A model generated the notes under the pieces. That model had not been told where the DNA came from. It was given only the letters and a program-made list of their open reading frames with translations, and searched no databases. DNA of 64,000 bases, from the NCBI RefSeq assembly GCF_001613205.1, contig NZ_BDBX01000001.1, forward strand, positions 55,284 through 119,283, given 5' to 3'. Position 1 is the first letter of the stretch. Each line of letters opens with the position of its first letter. This document shows positions 52,701-61,695 of the stretch, one piece after another. Both the position numbers and the translations under genes were made by a program. Origin of the DNA: Nocardia sienata NBRC 100364. Its GTDB lineage: Bacteria > Actinomycetota > Actinomycetes > Mycobacteriales > Mycobacteriaceae.

Positions 52701-54373
52701 GTGAGTTGGAGGATTTCTTCGGGAGTGGTGCGGGTGCCGTTCTGGTCGAGCAGTTCTTCGAGTGCTTGCGAGACGACGAACTTGGTCAGCACCTCGGGGG
52801 TGTAGTACGACGCCGACTGCTGGCGTTCGCGGCCGGCGAGGCGGAAGACGAAGGTGCCTTTGCGGTGGACGACCGGTTTCAGTTCGTGGGTGTCGGGGTC
52901 TTCGGCGCGGACGAAGTCGGATTCGGAGAGGTGGTCCGCGCGGTCCACCGGCACCACCCAGGAACCCTTTTCCGGGTCGCCGTTCTTGGCGACCTCGTAC
53001 AGGTCTTCCTCGGCGAAGAACCCGGTGTAGGACATCAGGCCCTCGTAGACCGCGCCGAGCTGGTTGATGCCGAGTTCGGCGTAGCTGATGAACCCCCGGT
53101 CGGCGCCCTTGCGGGACTTGCTCTCCTTGGTGAGCAGGAGGTGAGCGAGGACCTGCTGGGTCGCCTCGTTGCCGAGCCCGACCTCGTCGATGAGTTCGGT
53201 GGCTTTCGGCGAGAACAGGTCCGCGCGGAGGGGGTTGAACTGGAGACCGGGTGCGGGGTCGTCGGCGATGTTCTCGCGGACCGCAGGCGTGTGCCCCTGG
53301 TCGACCAGGTCGAAGAGTTTCTTCAGCGACTCGTACAGGTGCGTCCCGGTGCGGGCGCGGTGGGAGACCAACTCGGTGAGGGTGAGTTCGCGGAGCCGGT
53401 CGAGACCGTAACCCTCCTCGTATTCCGCGGCGCCGGTGGGCAGGACCTGCATTTCCGGCGACGCTTCCGCATACAGCAGGAACAGGATCCGATACAGGAA
53501 CCGCAGCGAGTGTTTGGCGAGTTCGTTTGCGTCGATACCGTCCATCGTCAGCCCGCGTTCGCGGCGCCGTCGGACCACCTCGTTGGCGATGATTTCGATG
53601 GAGAGCCGGATACCTTCACGCAGGTCCTTGGACACCCCGACCGTGTGTTTGACGGAGTCTTCCAGCACCCCGGCCCACCAGATATTCCCGTCGGCGTCGG
53701 GTTTCAGTGATTGCGCGCCGAAGATCGCGGCCGTGCGGTCGACCTCCCCGCCGCGGGCTTCGTGTTTGCGTTCGGCGACCACGAGGAGGTCGACGGCGAG
53801 GTAACGCCCCTCGGCCCAGCGTTCGGCTTCGGCGAGGAGGTGCCATTGGCCGGCTTGGACGACGATGAAGGCGGGTGGGGTGTCGGAGCGGAAGGCGGCG
53901 GAGACGGCTTTCGAGAGGGATTCGATGGGTTTGCCGTCTTCGGTGGCGGGGGTGATGAGGTGGCCGGTGTCGGGGTCGAGGAGGTCTTCGAGGGTGGCGG
54001 CCGGGGTGGCTTGGAGGAACAGGATGTCGGGGGTGCCGGCGAGTTGGGCGGCGGGGATGAGGAGGTCGGAGCCGGCGCGTTCGGTGGTGAAGTCGGTGAG
54101 TTCGCCGGGGTAGCCGAAGACGGTGCGCAGGTGGGCGTGGGCTTTGGGAGCGGCGTCGGGGTTTTCGGTGAGGGCGGCGAGGGCGGTTTGCAGGTCGCGG
54201 GCGGCGGTGAGGAAGCGGCTGCGGACGGTGTCGCGGCCCTCCTTGGCTTCGGCGTCCCAGCCTTTGCGCAAGTCCATGACCTTGCCGTGGAACGACTCCT
54301 TCACCGAATCGGTGGTGAAGTAGTGTTCGCTGATCCAGTCCTCGCCGACGACGATGGAATCGAAGGAAGCCAC
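49745..54373 (-). CDS. Eco57I-like DNA adenine methylase / restriction protein (DrmMI-like)
   Basis: 1542 residues. GTG 54373 starts two bases after the stop of the SNF2 helicase; the open frame upstream to 55858 is antisense-like Arg/Pro sequence and not real. The N-terminal 300 residues are unfamiliar but may hold a nuclease-like fold (FIVVQAGQWHLLAEAERWAEGRYLAVDLLVV). Methylase motif I (ICEPALGSGAFAIEA) is near 561 and NPPW (VGNPPWVRP) near 921, with YYTPEVLTKFVV between. It should make N6-methyladenine. Pairing with an SNF2-type helicase resembles drmMI-drmD of class 1 DISARM, but drmA, drmB and drmC are not beside it. Confidence 0.8.
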   Translation of the reverse strand: MASFDSIVVGEDWISEHYFTTDSVKESFHGKVMDLRKGWDAEAKEGRDTVRSRFLTAARDLQTALAALTENPDAAPKAHAHLRTVFGYPGELTDFTTERAGSDLLIPAAQLAGTPDILFLQATPAATLEDLLDPDTGHLITPATEDGKPIESLSKAVSAAFRSDTPPAFIVVQAGQWHLLAEAERWAEGRYLAVDLLVVAERKHEARGGEVDRTAAIFGAQSLKPDADGNIWWAGVLEDSVKHTVGVSKDLREGIRLSIEIIANEVVRRRRERGLTMDGIDANELAKHSLRFLYRILFLLYAEASPEMQVLPTGAAEYEEGYGLDRLRELTLTELVSHRARTGTHLYESLKKLFDLVDQGHTPAVRENIADDPAPGLQFNPLRADLFSPKATELIDEVGLGNEATQQVLAHLLLTKESKSRKGADRGFISYAELGINQLGAVYEGLMSYTGFFAEEDLYEVAKNGDPEKGSWVVPVDRADHLSESDFVRAEDPDTHELKPVVHRKGTFVFRLAGRERQQSASYYTPEVLTKFVVSQALEELLDQNGTRTTPEEILQLTICEPALGSGAFAIEAVRQLAAEYLTRKQHDLDKRIEPDRYPVELQKVKAHIALHQVYGVDLNATAVELAEISLWLDTMVAGLQAPWFGLHLRRGNSLIGGRRAVYQPTHLAKKAWLKTVPTDIPLGQEIGAGIHHFLLPADGWGAVVDTVEAKTYAPERREELRLWRNDIRKTPSKEIARRLMALSQRVETLWELTLRRLTIAEESIRRDLHLWGGVPVEPGPGVRREQIEAILYDENGAYRRLRRVMDAWCALWSWPVTTDVTAPDWDQWVGGLEAVLGIAPRAGKFEKYGQTSIAGDLSWYELDSAEDTDRAFAQAKPTDAAVQEFPWLGVAAGIAQAQGFHHWELDFAAVFARGGFDLQVGNPPWVRPDWDEAAVLADFDPWWQLSNKPPETVKREKLAEVLAAPAQRAIFLDERTNQSGQNEHLGSEIDRPILGGLQPDMYRCFMERTWRSMSPDGIISLIHPESHFTEVRAKGLRRECYHRIRRHWGFKNNAYVFPEISHKVVFGVHVYGHLSGRIEFLHAGSIFQPDVVERSLVHDGSGNPPGIRQNDGWDLRPHKERILEVDEAVLRRWSDLVDAPATPADEARMLYPVNHASAKVLEKIAAAPRLSDLDFQWTAGWHESADRKLGYFESRSAVPDRWSDVILQGPHLTVATPLYQQGNPSMRSNADYSPIVLETLPEDFIPRTSYQVARPSTEYLAAYPSWNDEPSTGFYRLAWREMCDSATVRTLHTAILPPGPAHVGGILSLTVDDLADLAVMAGTTSGLIADFLIKVMGVGHIKVSTLGKIPHIRGHQLEPNLILRALRLNCLVREYVPLWAELYDRDWQHDSWAPDQNTPDAQGLQLGEVQPLWTAQTPLRTAASRRQALIEIDAIVAVILGITADELLTIYRTQFPVLQRYEREALYDANGRQLPTKLASEYRKKGGLLTSDLTVDGITYEEPIRGVDREYDMQLAHSHFSQLASFLHPFDDTRNCSSGSI

Positions 54374-54375
54374 GG

Positions 54376-57261
54376 TTACTGCTCCTGTTCGGGGACGATC
54401 ACCAGCAGGGGGCGCACCAGCTGCTGGGTGGGGGCGAGGGATTCGGCGAGGCGCTGCTCTTCGGCGATCCGGCGGGACAGTTTGTCGACCTTGCTCTTCT
54501 GGCTGCCGAACAGGTCGAGTTGTTCGGCGGCGGAATACCAGCGGTCGGCGCGGCGGCGCCAGGCGGCGAGGCGTTCGGTGGCGGTGGCTTCCTGCTGGTC
54601 GAGGACGAGTTTCATCGACTCGCCGGCCTTGTCTACGGCGATCGGGATCAGTTCGCGTAACCGCTGGGGGTCTCCGAGGGCGCCGGGGTTGGCGGTGCCG
54701 GGGCGCAGGCCGGTGTCGGTGAGTAGGAAGTCGAGGTCGGAGTGGGTGTTGACCAGAGCGAAGGATGGGCTGGTCGGGTTCGGGAAGACGACGGTGGAGA
54801 AGACGCGGGAGACGAGCTGGCCGCGGCGGTTCATGAGGGTGCCCATGAGCAGGACGGTGGGGGCGTCGAGGGTGCCGCGGATGGCGAAGATCTGGTTGCG
54901 GCCCAAGGCGCTGAGGGCGCGGTCGCTCGCCCAGTCGAGCACGGGGTGCAGGGGGCCGAGGAAGTGGGCTTCGGGCCAGGTGGTGTTGTCGATGCCCTTG
55001 CCCTGTTTGGCGGCGCGGAGCTGGGCGTCGCCGACCTGGGGGGAGGTGGCGAGTTTGAGGCGTTCGAGGACGCGGCCGTGCTGGAGATAGTTCTGCGGGA
55101 GCTGGATGAGGCGCTGGCGCAGGTCTTTCGGGGGGACGAGTTCGGCGATGCCGTGGTCGCGGTGGACGGTCCAGCCGACGCCGCCGGCTGCGGGGTCGGC
55201 GTGGGGGACGTCGTTGAAGCCGGCGCGCAGGGCTTCGTCGAGGAAGGAGATGTCGTCGGGATACAGGCTCTGGCGGGGCTGTTCGGGTAGTTCGGGTGCC
55301 TCGTCGGCTTCGAGGTCCATCTGGGCGAAGAAAGCGTCGATATCGTCGCCGTCGAGTACTTCGTCGATGCTGCGGACCTGATCGTCGAGGGTGGTTTTGC
55401 GGGCCAGAACGTCGCGGATCGCTGACTCTTCCTCGCCGACGCTGTGTTTGCCCATCAGGGAGGCGACGTCGCCGAGGGTGGTGTGGGCCTGGTTCTCCTT
55501 CTCCAGTAGGCGGGACAGGACGCGGAGGTCGCCGGAGAATTCGGGGTCCGACGGTTCCAGGATCAGTGAGGAGATCACGGGTGGGCGGCGCTGGCCGTAG
55601 CGGTCGATACGGCCGTTGCGCTGCTCGATGCGGATCAGGGACCAGGGGATGTCGTAGTGGATGAGGTGGTGGCATTGGGCGTGCAGGTTCACGCCCTCGG
55701 AGGCGACATCGCCGGTGACGAGGACGCGGATGGGGGAGGTCTCGAGTTTGAAGCTGTCGACGATCTGCTGCTGTTCGATATCGGAGAGACCGCCGTGCAG
55801 CATGGCGATGTTCTCCGGTTTCAGACCCAGGGCGTCGGGGAGGGATTCGGTGAGCCACTTCAGGGTGGCGATGCGCTCGGCGAAGACCACCGCGCGCATA
55901 TCCGACTTCGGGCCGACGCCGATCTCCCGCAGGCGCTGGATGAGCGCGGCCTGTTTACCGGCCGATTCGGTGAACGCCTTGTCGTTGAGGTCGGCGAGGG
56001 TGTCGAGGGCGGTGAGTTCGGTGCGCTGCTCGGGGGTGTGTGGGCCGCTTTTTTCCTGCAGTTTGCGGCGGCGCTGGTCGATGGATTCGCGTAGGGCGGC
56101 GGGGGAGGAGAGGAAGGCTTTGGCCAGGGTCCAGGGGAACAGGGATTTGGCTTCGCCGGAGTACGGGGAGATGCCGGTGCTCGGGTGCAGCCAGACCTGG
56201 GCCAGTTCGCGGGCGACCGCGTCCTCGGCGGGCGAAGGCTGGACGAGACTGTGCACGGGTTCGGCGCGTTCGGCCCAATCGCTGCCGACCTCCGCGGCGA
56301 CCTCGTCGTGATGGCGGTGGCGGCGGATCAGCAAGGCGGAGACGTCGTCCTTGCTGAACGAGCCGTCGGCGGCTACGGCGGTCGGGTCCAGGAGGCGCAG
56401 GAGTTCGGCGAAGGAATCCTCGCGGCCGTTGTGCGGGGTTGCCGAGGCGAGGATCAGAGCCTCGGTGTTCGGGGCCAGGACGCGGGCGAGTTCGTTGTTC
56501 TGGGTGCCGACGTTGGTGAGGTTGTGGGATTCGTCGATGACGACCGCGTCCCAGTGCTGGCGTTCCAGATGGGCTTTGTAGCGGGGGCTTTTGAGGGTGT
56601 CGATGGAGATGATCGCGCGCTTGTAGTAGGTGAAAGGGTTGCGGGTGGCGGGGAGCTTCTGGCGCACCTTCTGGATGCCGGCGGAATCGAGTCGCACGAA
56701 CGGCAGGGCGAAACGGCACCACAGCTCGTGCTGCATCTGCTCGAGGACATGGCGGGGCGTGACGATGAGGATGCGCTCGCCGCGACCACGCTGCACGAGC
56801 TCGGACAGGATCATGCCGATTTCGAGAGTCTTACCCAGACCTACCGCGTCGGCGAGCAGGATCCGCGGACGGATGAGGCGGGGGTCGAGGGCCTTGGCGA
56901 CCGCGGCGCGCTGGTAGCCGAGGGAATCGGCGAGCATGCGGGTGGAGACGGTGAGCGTTTGGTCGCCGTAGGGGAAAGGGGTTTTGCGGAGCAGCGCTTC
57001 GAGCCAGAGTCGGGAGTCGCGGTAGCCGGAGGAACCGTCGGGGACGACCTCGGCATCGGCCGGGTTCAGGACTTCGATCTTGTCGAGGGCGGCGTAGAAG
57101 GTCGCGGTGGTATCCGCGACCAGTTCCGACAGGCCGCGCACTCGCAGCAGCCAGCCATCGGAGCCTTGCTCGGCGGAGGTCACCAGCCATTCCTCGTCGC
57201 GGACCACGACGATCGAGCCGGGGGCAACGCTGAGATCGTCACGCGGGTGCACGAGGGTCAT
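54376..57261 (-). CDS. SNF2-family helicase (DrmD-like)
   Basis: 961 residues, ATG 57261 with AGGAG eight bases upstream. SF2 motifs: LLADAVGLGKTLEIG near 134, VVIDESHNL near 240, ILASATPHNG, then VTGDVASEGVNLHAQC and IRIEQRNGRIDRYGQ near 545, typical of SNF2/RapA-like translocases. The C-terminal third is unfamiliar. It is immediately followed by the methylase gene. As in DISARM and BREX-like systems, helicase and methylase probably distinguish and block incoming DNA. The gene upstream is a broken PglW-like gene. Confidence 0.85.
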   Translation of the reverse strand: MTLVHPRDDLSVAPGSIVVVRDEEWLVTSAEQGSDGWLLRVRGLSELVADTTATFYAALDKIEVLNPADAEVVPDGSSGYRDSRLWLEALLRKTPFPYGDQTLTVSTRMLADSLGYQRAAVAKALDPRLIRPRILLADAVGLGKTLEIGMILSELVQRGRGERILIVTPRHVLEQMQHELWCRFALPFVRLDSAGIQKVRQKLPATRNPFTYYKRAIISIDTLKSPRYKAHLERQHWDAVVIDESHNLTNVGTQNNELARVLAPNTEALILASATPHNGREDSFAELLRLLDPTAVAADGSFSKDDVSALLIRRHRHHDEVAAEVGSDWAERAEPVHSLVQPSPAEDAVARELAQVWLHPSTGISPYSGEAKSLFPWTLAKAFLSSPAALRESIDQRRRKLQEKSGPHTPEQRTELTALDTLADLNDKAFTESAGKQAALIQRLREIGVGPKSDMRAVVFAERIATLKWLTESLPDALGLKPENIAMLHGGLSDIEQQQIVDSFKLETSPIRVLVTGDVASEGVNLHAQCHHLIHYDIPWSLIRIEQRNGRIDRYGQRRPPVISSLILEPSDPEFSGDLRVLSRLLEKENQAHTTLGDVASLMGKHSVGEEESAIRDVLARKTTLDDQVRSIDEVLDGDDIDAFFAQMDLEADEAPELPEQPRQSLYPDDISFLDEALRAGFNDVPHADPAAGGVGWTVHRDHGIAELVPPKDLRQRLIQLPQNYLQHGRVLERLKLATSPQVGDAQLRAAKQGKGIDNTTWPEAHFLGPLHPVLDWASDRALSALGRNQIFAIRGTLDAPTVLLMGTLMNRRGQLVSRVFSTVVFPNPTSPSFALVNTHSDLDFLLTDTGLRPGTANPGALGDPQRLRELIPIAVDKAGESMKLVLDQQEATATERLAAWRRRADRWYSAAEQLDLFGSQKSKVDKLSRRIAEEQRLAESLAPTQQLVRPLLVIVPEQEQ

Positions 57262-57331
57262 CGAAGGTGCTCCTGGTTTGTGGACGGCCGAACGAATCAA
57301 CTTAGTACCGCTTGCGGGACCTTATTTGTTT

Positions 57332-57980
57332 CTACGTGATTCCCTCGAATCCGGGGACCGGTTCGCCGCCAGGCCATTCGGTCGGTAGCTGCTGTCCGGG
57401 CGGCGCGATTCCCACTGAGGCCAGTGCGCGCTCGATACCGTCGACGCGGTGCCGGGTCATGCGGTGACACGCGATGTGCGTCGGGCGGGACAGCCGCTTC
57501 ACCAGCGAACCGACCGACAGCGTGTGCCGGAGATCGCTGCCCGGCAGTTCGACCTCGAGCCGATCGTTGCTCAGGCACAGGATCGGCCGCACCGCCACGT
57601 GCTTGCCGACCGCGGCCAAAAGCCGGGTGAGTGCCGTGCTTTTGTGCAAGGCCGGCTGCAGCGGGGCGGCCGTGTGCGATCTGTTCGTTCGATTCGTTGG
57701 TCTGCACCCAACCAGACTCGGTCGCTGTGAGACGGCCGCGCCAGGATTTCAATTCCACCAGGTGCAGTCCGCCCGGGGCCGTGATGAGCAGGTCGACCTC
57801 GAACAGCCGGCCCGTCGCCGTCGCGAAGGAGAATTTGGTCCATGCCCGCCACGGGTCGGTGTCCGGGATGGCGGCACGGATGCGTTCCAGCGCGTCGCGC
57901 TCGTGCCGGTAGGCGGATTTGTTCACGGCCGTCCACCGTCGTGTGCAGACAGAAGTCCGAATGGCGGGCTTGTTTCCCAT
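57332..57980 (-). pseudogene. PglW-like NERD-domain gene, frameshifted and truncated
   Basis: The first frame reads RWTAVNKSAYRHERDALERI, WRAWTKFSFATATGRLFEVDLLI, LHLVELKSWRGRL: the NERD nuclease-like domain that opens PglW kinases. The frame breaks near 57650, and the other frame continues (ALTRLLAAVGKHVAVRPILCL, then GIERALASVGIAPPGQQLP) to a stop at 57332. The kinase and C-terminal regions of PglW (over 1000 residues) are missing. In intact loci PglW-type kinases accompany methylases and helicases, so this is the probable lost third component of the downstream pair. Confidence 0.65.
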
Positions 57981-57993
57981 GACTTCCGGTCGC

Positions 57994-58365
57994 TCAGGAG
58001 TCGTGGTGCGGGCAATAGGCGGTGATGGCCGCGTGCACGAAGATGTACGGGTAGTCGACGGTGTCCTCGTGACTTTCCGCCAGGGCGATCCGGTTGCGCG
58101 CGGACCCGCCGTTCACATCGAGCCAGTGGCAATCGGCCAGTGCGAGCTGAATGGCGGCGTCCTGTACTTCACAGGTCTCTTCGTCGAAGTAGGACTCCTG
58201 CAGGAAGAGATGGTCGGCGCCCGAGCGCGGTCCGCAGCCGGGGGCGGATGAGCCGCCGGCGGAACCGGTGGCGGGGGCGGCCGACGCGGTGGGGGCGGCG
58301 ACGGACAGGGCCGCCGCGGTGCCGAGGGCGAGGACGGCAGAGCGGGCACGGGTGGCGTTGAGCAT
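57994..58365 (-). CDS. Secreted DUF732-like protein
   Basis: 123 residues, ATG 58365 after GGAGAA. A signal peptide (ARSAVLALGTAAALSVAAPTASA) is followed by a Gly/Ser/Ala linker and a small helical domain with Cys residues (TCEVQDAAIQLALADCHWL, IFVHAAITAYCPHH). The ending Ala-x-x-x-Tyr-Cys-Pro resembles DUF732 secreted proteins of mycobacteria. It ends 13 bases before the PglW-like gene. Confidence 0.65.
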   Translation of the reverse strand: MLNATRARSAVLALGTAAALSVAAPTASAAPATGSAGGSSAPGCGPRSGADHLFLQESYFDEETCEVQDAAIQLALADCHWLDVNGGSARNRIALAESHEDTVDYPYIFVHAAITAYCPHHDS

Positions 58366-58523
58366 GTATTTCTCCGAATGGTGTGGAGGGAGCCGCCGCC
58401 GAAGCGGAGCGTTGAGTGAAGCAACCATACGAATAGCGTGAAAACAATGTCAACACGTTTTCGATTGTTGATTTTTGCTCACGGATTGGGCAAGGTGAGT
58501 GCAGGGGAACGGAGAGGAGTGGT

Positions 58524-60491
58524 ATGCCCGAACCCGCGTCCACGGTCAGTGCCGCAGAGCTCTCCAGGCTCGCCGGTGTTACGCGCGCTACGGTCAGCAA
58601 CTGGCGGCGCCGACACAACGACTTTCCGAAGGCTGTGGGCGGGAGCGAGGCTCGGCCGCTGTTCGACCTCGGTGCGGTGCGGGCCTGGCTGGCCGACCAC
58701 GACATCGCACCGCCCGAGTCGCCGATGGCGGAGCTGCGCACGCTGCTTCGAGCCGAGGCCACACCCGCGAGTGTCACGCAACTGATGCGCGGGCTACACC
58801 GGAGCGAGAACGGTTGGGCGGCAGACGAATCGGTACCCGCCGAGCTCTCGCAGCGCGCGGTGGGCCTGTTGGAGAAAGTGCACAAGACGGACGGGGCGCG
58901 GGCGGCGGTCGATGCGCTCGCCGAACGGGCGATGGAAGACCAGCCCACGACAGGTGTCTACCCGACGCCCGGCCGGGTGGCAGCTCTCATGTCGCACCTG
59001 GTCTGTGGTCCGCGTGTGCGCAGTGTTCTCGATCCTGCCTGCGGTAGCGGGACGCTGCTGTCGGCGGCGGCAGCGCTCGGTGCTGACGAACTCTACGGTC
59101 AGGACATCGCTCCGGTGCAGGCGGAGCGGGCCCGATTGACGGTGGAAGCGGAAACCGGAACGGCGCCCGATATCCGTACCGGAGACAGTCTGCCAGCCGA
59201 CGCTTTTCCCGATCTCCTCGTCGATGGTGTGCTCCTGAATCCGCCCTACGGTGACCGGGATTGGGGTGCCTCGGCCCTCGCGTTCGACACGCGCTGGGAG
59301 TTCGGGCTGCCACCCCGCCTGGAGTCGGAGCTGGCGTGGGTGCAACACGCCGTGGCCCACCTGCGTCCGGGCGGAACCGCTGCCGTGCTGCTGCCGCCGG
59401 CGGTGGCCGGGCGTCCGTCGGGACGCAAGATCCGGGCCAATCTGGTGCGGGCGGGTGTGCTCCGGGCAGTTGTCGGGCTGGCACCGGGCGCGGCGCCGCC
59501 CCGGCATGTCGGGTTACAGGTCTGGGTCCTGCGCCGGCCCGAGCCCGGTGCCCGCACACCCGACACCGTGCTGTTCGTCGATACGACGCGGGGGGCTCCG
59601 AGGGCCGGCGAGGATCGCATCGCGTGGGACTCCGTGACCGAGACGGTGCTCGGTGCGTGGGAGGCATTCGAGAACGGGCAGGATCCCGCGACGGTCTCGA
59701 ATGCCGCTGCGGCCGTGAGCTCGATCGATATTCTCGACGACACCGTCGATCTGGCACCCGGGCTGTACGTGCATGAAACGATCGACACCGAAGGCGTGGC
59801 GGGCCGGGTCGACGCCGCGGTCCGGCGACTCGGTGAAGCAGGGGAAGAGTTCGGCGCGGCGCGGGCCGCGCTGGCGGGCTGGACAGAGTCCGACGGGCGG
59901 TCGTGGCGCCGGGTCACGGTCGCCGAGCTGGCGAAACACGGACAGTTGCAATGGATTCGTGCGCAACCGCCTGTCGAAGAAGGGGCCGCAGGCGGTGACC
60001 GGCGTAGGGTGCTGACCGCCGGTGATGTGGTTACCGGGAAGGCGGCGTCGGGTGCGATGAGTTCAGCGAGACCAGCCGAAGAAGTCGGTATCGAGGTGGG
60101 GGATGTGCTGGTGCCGGCGATGCGGGGCGATCACGGTAGCGGGCGGGCCGTTCGCGTCGCCGGGCCCGAGGACGCCGGCGCGATCCGGGGCCCCCACCTG
60201 CACACGCTGCGGGTCGATCAGGAATGCCTCGACCCTTGGTTCCTCGCCGGATTCCTGTCCGGTTCCGACGGTATCTCCGCCGCCCGGACATCGACCGTGC
60301 GTTTCGACCCGAGTCGGCTCCGCATACCCGTGGTCTCCGCGACCGAACAGCAGCACTACGGACTGCTGTTCCGGCGGTTCTTCCAGTTACGTCTCGCGGC
60401 GTCACGCGCGGCCGCGGCCGCAGAAGAACTCACCGACCAGGTATTCGCGGGTCTCACCACCGGGGCGCTGGTACCAGTGGAGGACGATTGA
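58524..60491 (+). CDS. N-6 DNA methylase with N-terminal helix-turn-helix
   Basis: 655 residues, ATG 58524 after GGAGAGGAG. Residues 8-60 are a MerR/excisionase-like helix-turn-helix (ELSRLAGVTRATVSNWRRR). Then a type I HsdM-like methylase domain: TTGVYPTPGRVAALM, VLDPACGSGTLLS near 170, NPPY near 239. The C-terminal 200 residues look like a target-recognition domain (VTVAELAKHGQLQWIR, LTAGDVV, DVLVPAMRGD). It should methylate adenine at a specific site. It is first of a three-gene unit with a methylase-like protein and a Ser/Thr kinase, which suggests a regulated modification-based defense. Confidence 0.85.
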   Translation: MPEPASTVSAAELSRLAGVTRATVSNWRRRHNDFPKAVGGSEARPLFDLGAVRAWLADHDIAPPESPMAELRTLLRAEATPASVTQLMRGLHRSENGWAADESVPAELSQRAVGLLEKVHKTDGARAAVDALAERAMEDQPTTGVYPTPGRVAALMSHLVCGPRVRSVLDPACGSGTLLSAAAALGADELYGQDIAPVQAERARLTVEAETGTAPDIRTGDSLPADAFPDLLVDGVLLNPPYGDRDWGASALAFDTRWEFGLPPRLESELAWVQHAVAHLRPGGTAAVLLPPAVAGRPSGRKIRANLVRAGVLRAVVGLAPGAAPPRHVGLQVWVLRRPEPGARTPDTVLFVDTTRGAPRAGEDRIAWDSVTETVLGAWEAFENGQDPATVSNAAAAVSSIDILDDTVDLAPGLYVHETIDTEGVAGRVDAAVRRLGEAGEEFGAARAALAGWTESDGRSWRRVTVAELAKHGQLQWIRAQPPVEEGAAGGDRRRVLTAGDVVTGKAASGAMSSARPAEEVGIEVGDVLVPAMRGDHGSGRAVRVAGPEDAGAIRGPHLHTLRVDQECLDPWFLAGFLSGSDGISAARTSTVRFDPSRLRIPVVSATEQQHYGLLFRRFFQLRLAASRAAAAAEELTDQVFAGLTTGALVPVEDD

Positions 60492-60572
60492 TCGGGGACT
60501 GGTCGCAGCAGGCACACCCGGGACGGCTGTTGGTTGTCGACGCGATGCGGCCGACGGACAGGAAGGTTCGAC

Positions 60573-61670
60573 GTGTGGTATGAGTCCGCGGCGCAGGCAT
60601 TCGATGCGACCGTCTACGACCCCGGATACTTCGGCGACGACGGTGACCGGCGGTGGGAGTCCACCGAGGGCGCGGCTGCCTGGGCCCGCCAATGTCTCAC
60701 TCAGGCATCGGATTCCGGGACGGTGTGCGTACTCATGCCGGCCGCCGCGGCGTCGAGCAGCAGGGCGCGCCCGCTGCGGAGGACACTGCTGCGCACCGGG
60801 GTTCTCCGGGCCGTCGTCACCGGGCTCGCCGTGGACCGCGACCTCTGGCTCCTACACGAGGCGGACGGTGAACGGCCGCAGTCCGTGCTGTTGATGCACA
60901 CGGCAGGCGACCTGTCCGCCGCGGCCGCGGTGTGGCAGGCGTTCCGTTTCGACCCCGCACATCCCGAGGCCGAGCGGTTCACGGTCCGCATCATCGACCG
61001 GCTCGACGACTACGTCGACCTGACTCCGGAGCGGCCGGCGGCCGCCGCAGACAGGTACTCGGCGCTTCGGACCACGTACCTGGAGAGGCCGGCGGAAACG
61101 CCGCCGATGCTGGAGCCGAACCCGGCAATTTACGGTGTGGTGACGGTGGGTGAGCTCGCCGAGGCCGGCATGGTCGAAATCCATCGGTCGCCACCGACTG
61201 TCGTGAGCGCCGACGGTGTGGCGTCGATGCTGACGGCAAAGGACATCCGGTTGGGACGATCGGCATCGCGGTGTGGAGACGCCGCTGTGGCGGGCGCGGT
61301 GATCATCCGCGCCGGAGATGTAGCTCTGGCTCCACAGGAGCCGGCGGTGCGCGTGTGCACGGAGTCCGACATGCTCCTCGGCCCTGGAATTGATCTCTTG
61401 CGTACCGATCCCGCCATACTGGATCCCGGTTTCCTCGCCGGCGTTCTGCGTGCCGCGATCGACGACGAGCACAGTGGCGATATCGACCTGCACACCGTCG
61501 GGATACCGCGGCTACCGCCGGCCGAACAACGCCGCTGCGCGGCGGAATTCGCGCAACTCCGTAGGCTGGAAGAAAGCTGGCAGGAACGCCGCGCCGATAT
61601 CGAGCACTTGGTACACCTCGGGTATCGGGGGCTGGCCACCGGCCGTCTGCGGCCGGGAGCCGGCGAGTAG
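60573..61670 (+). CDS. Degenerate methylase-like / specificity protein
   Basis: 365 residues from GTG 60573 (AGGAAGG upstream). It parallels the C-terminal two thirds of the preceding methylase: VCVLMPAAAASSS, RTLLRTGVLRAVVTGL, VDLTPERPAAAADRY, VVTVGELAEAGMVEIHRS, MLTAKDIRLG, VALAPQEPAVRV, FLAGVLRAAIDD. It lacks methylase motif I and NPPY, so it has no catalytic methylase core and probably acts as a second target-recognition subunit. The pair may have arisen by duplication. Confidence 0.7.
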   Translation: MWYESAAQAFDATVYDPGYFGDDGDRRWESTEGAAAWARQCLTQASDSGTVCVLMPAAAASSSRARPLRRTLLRTGVLRAVVTGLAVDRDLWLLHEADGERPQSVLLMHTAGDLSAAAAVWQAFRFDPAHPEAERFTVRIIDRLDDYVDLTPERPAAAADRYSALRTTYLERPAETPPMLEPNPAIYGVVTVGELAEAGMVEIHRSPPTVVSADGVASMLTAKDIRLGRSASRCGDAAVAGAVIIRAGDVALAPQEPAVRVCTESDMLLGPGIDLLRTDPAILDPGFLAGVLRAAIDDEHSGDIDLHTVGIPRLPPAEQRRCAAEFAQLRRLEESWQERRADIEHLVHLGYRGLATGRLRPGAGE

Positions 61671-61695
61671 TTTCGACGTATCACGGAGGTGGGCG

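Noticed and set aside
52706..55090. Long plus-strand frames, Gly/Glu/Val-rich
   Set aside because: Antisense to the methylase and helicase genes; repetitive composition mirrors the coding strand.
54374..55858. N-terminal extension of the methylase frame by about 495 codons
   Set aside because: The added part is Arg/Pro-rich, lies inside the helicase gene in another frame, and GTG 54373 sits right after the helicase stop.
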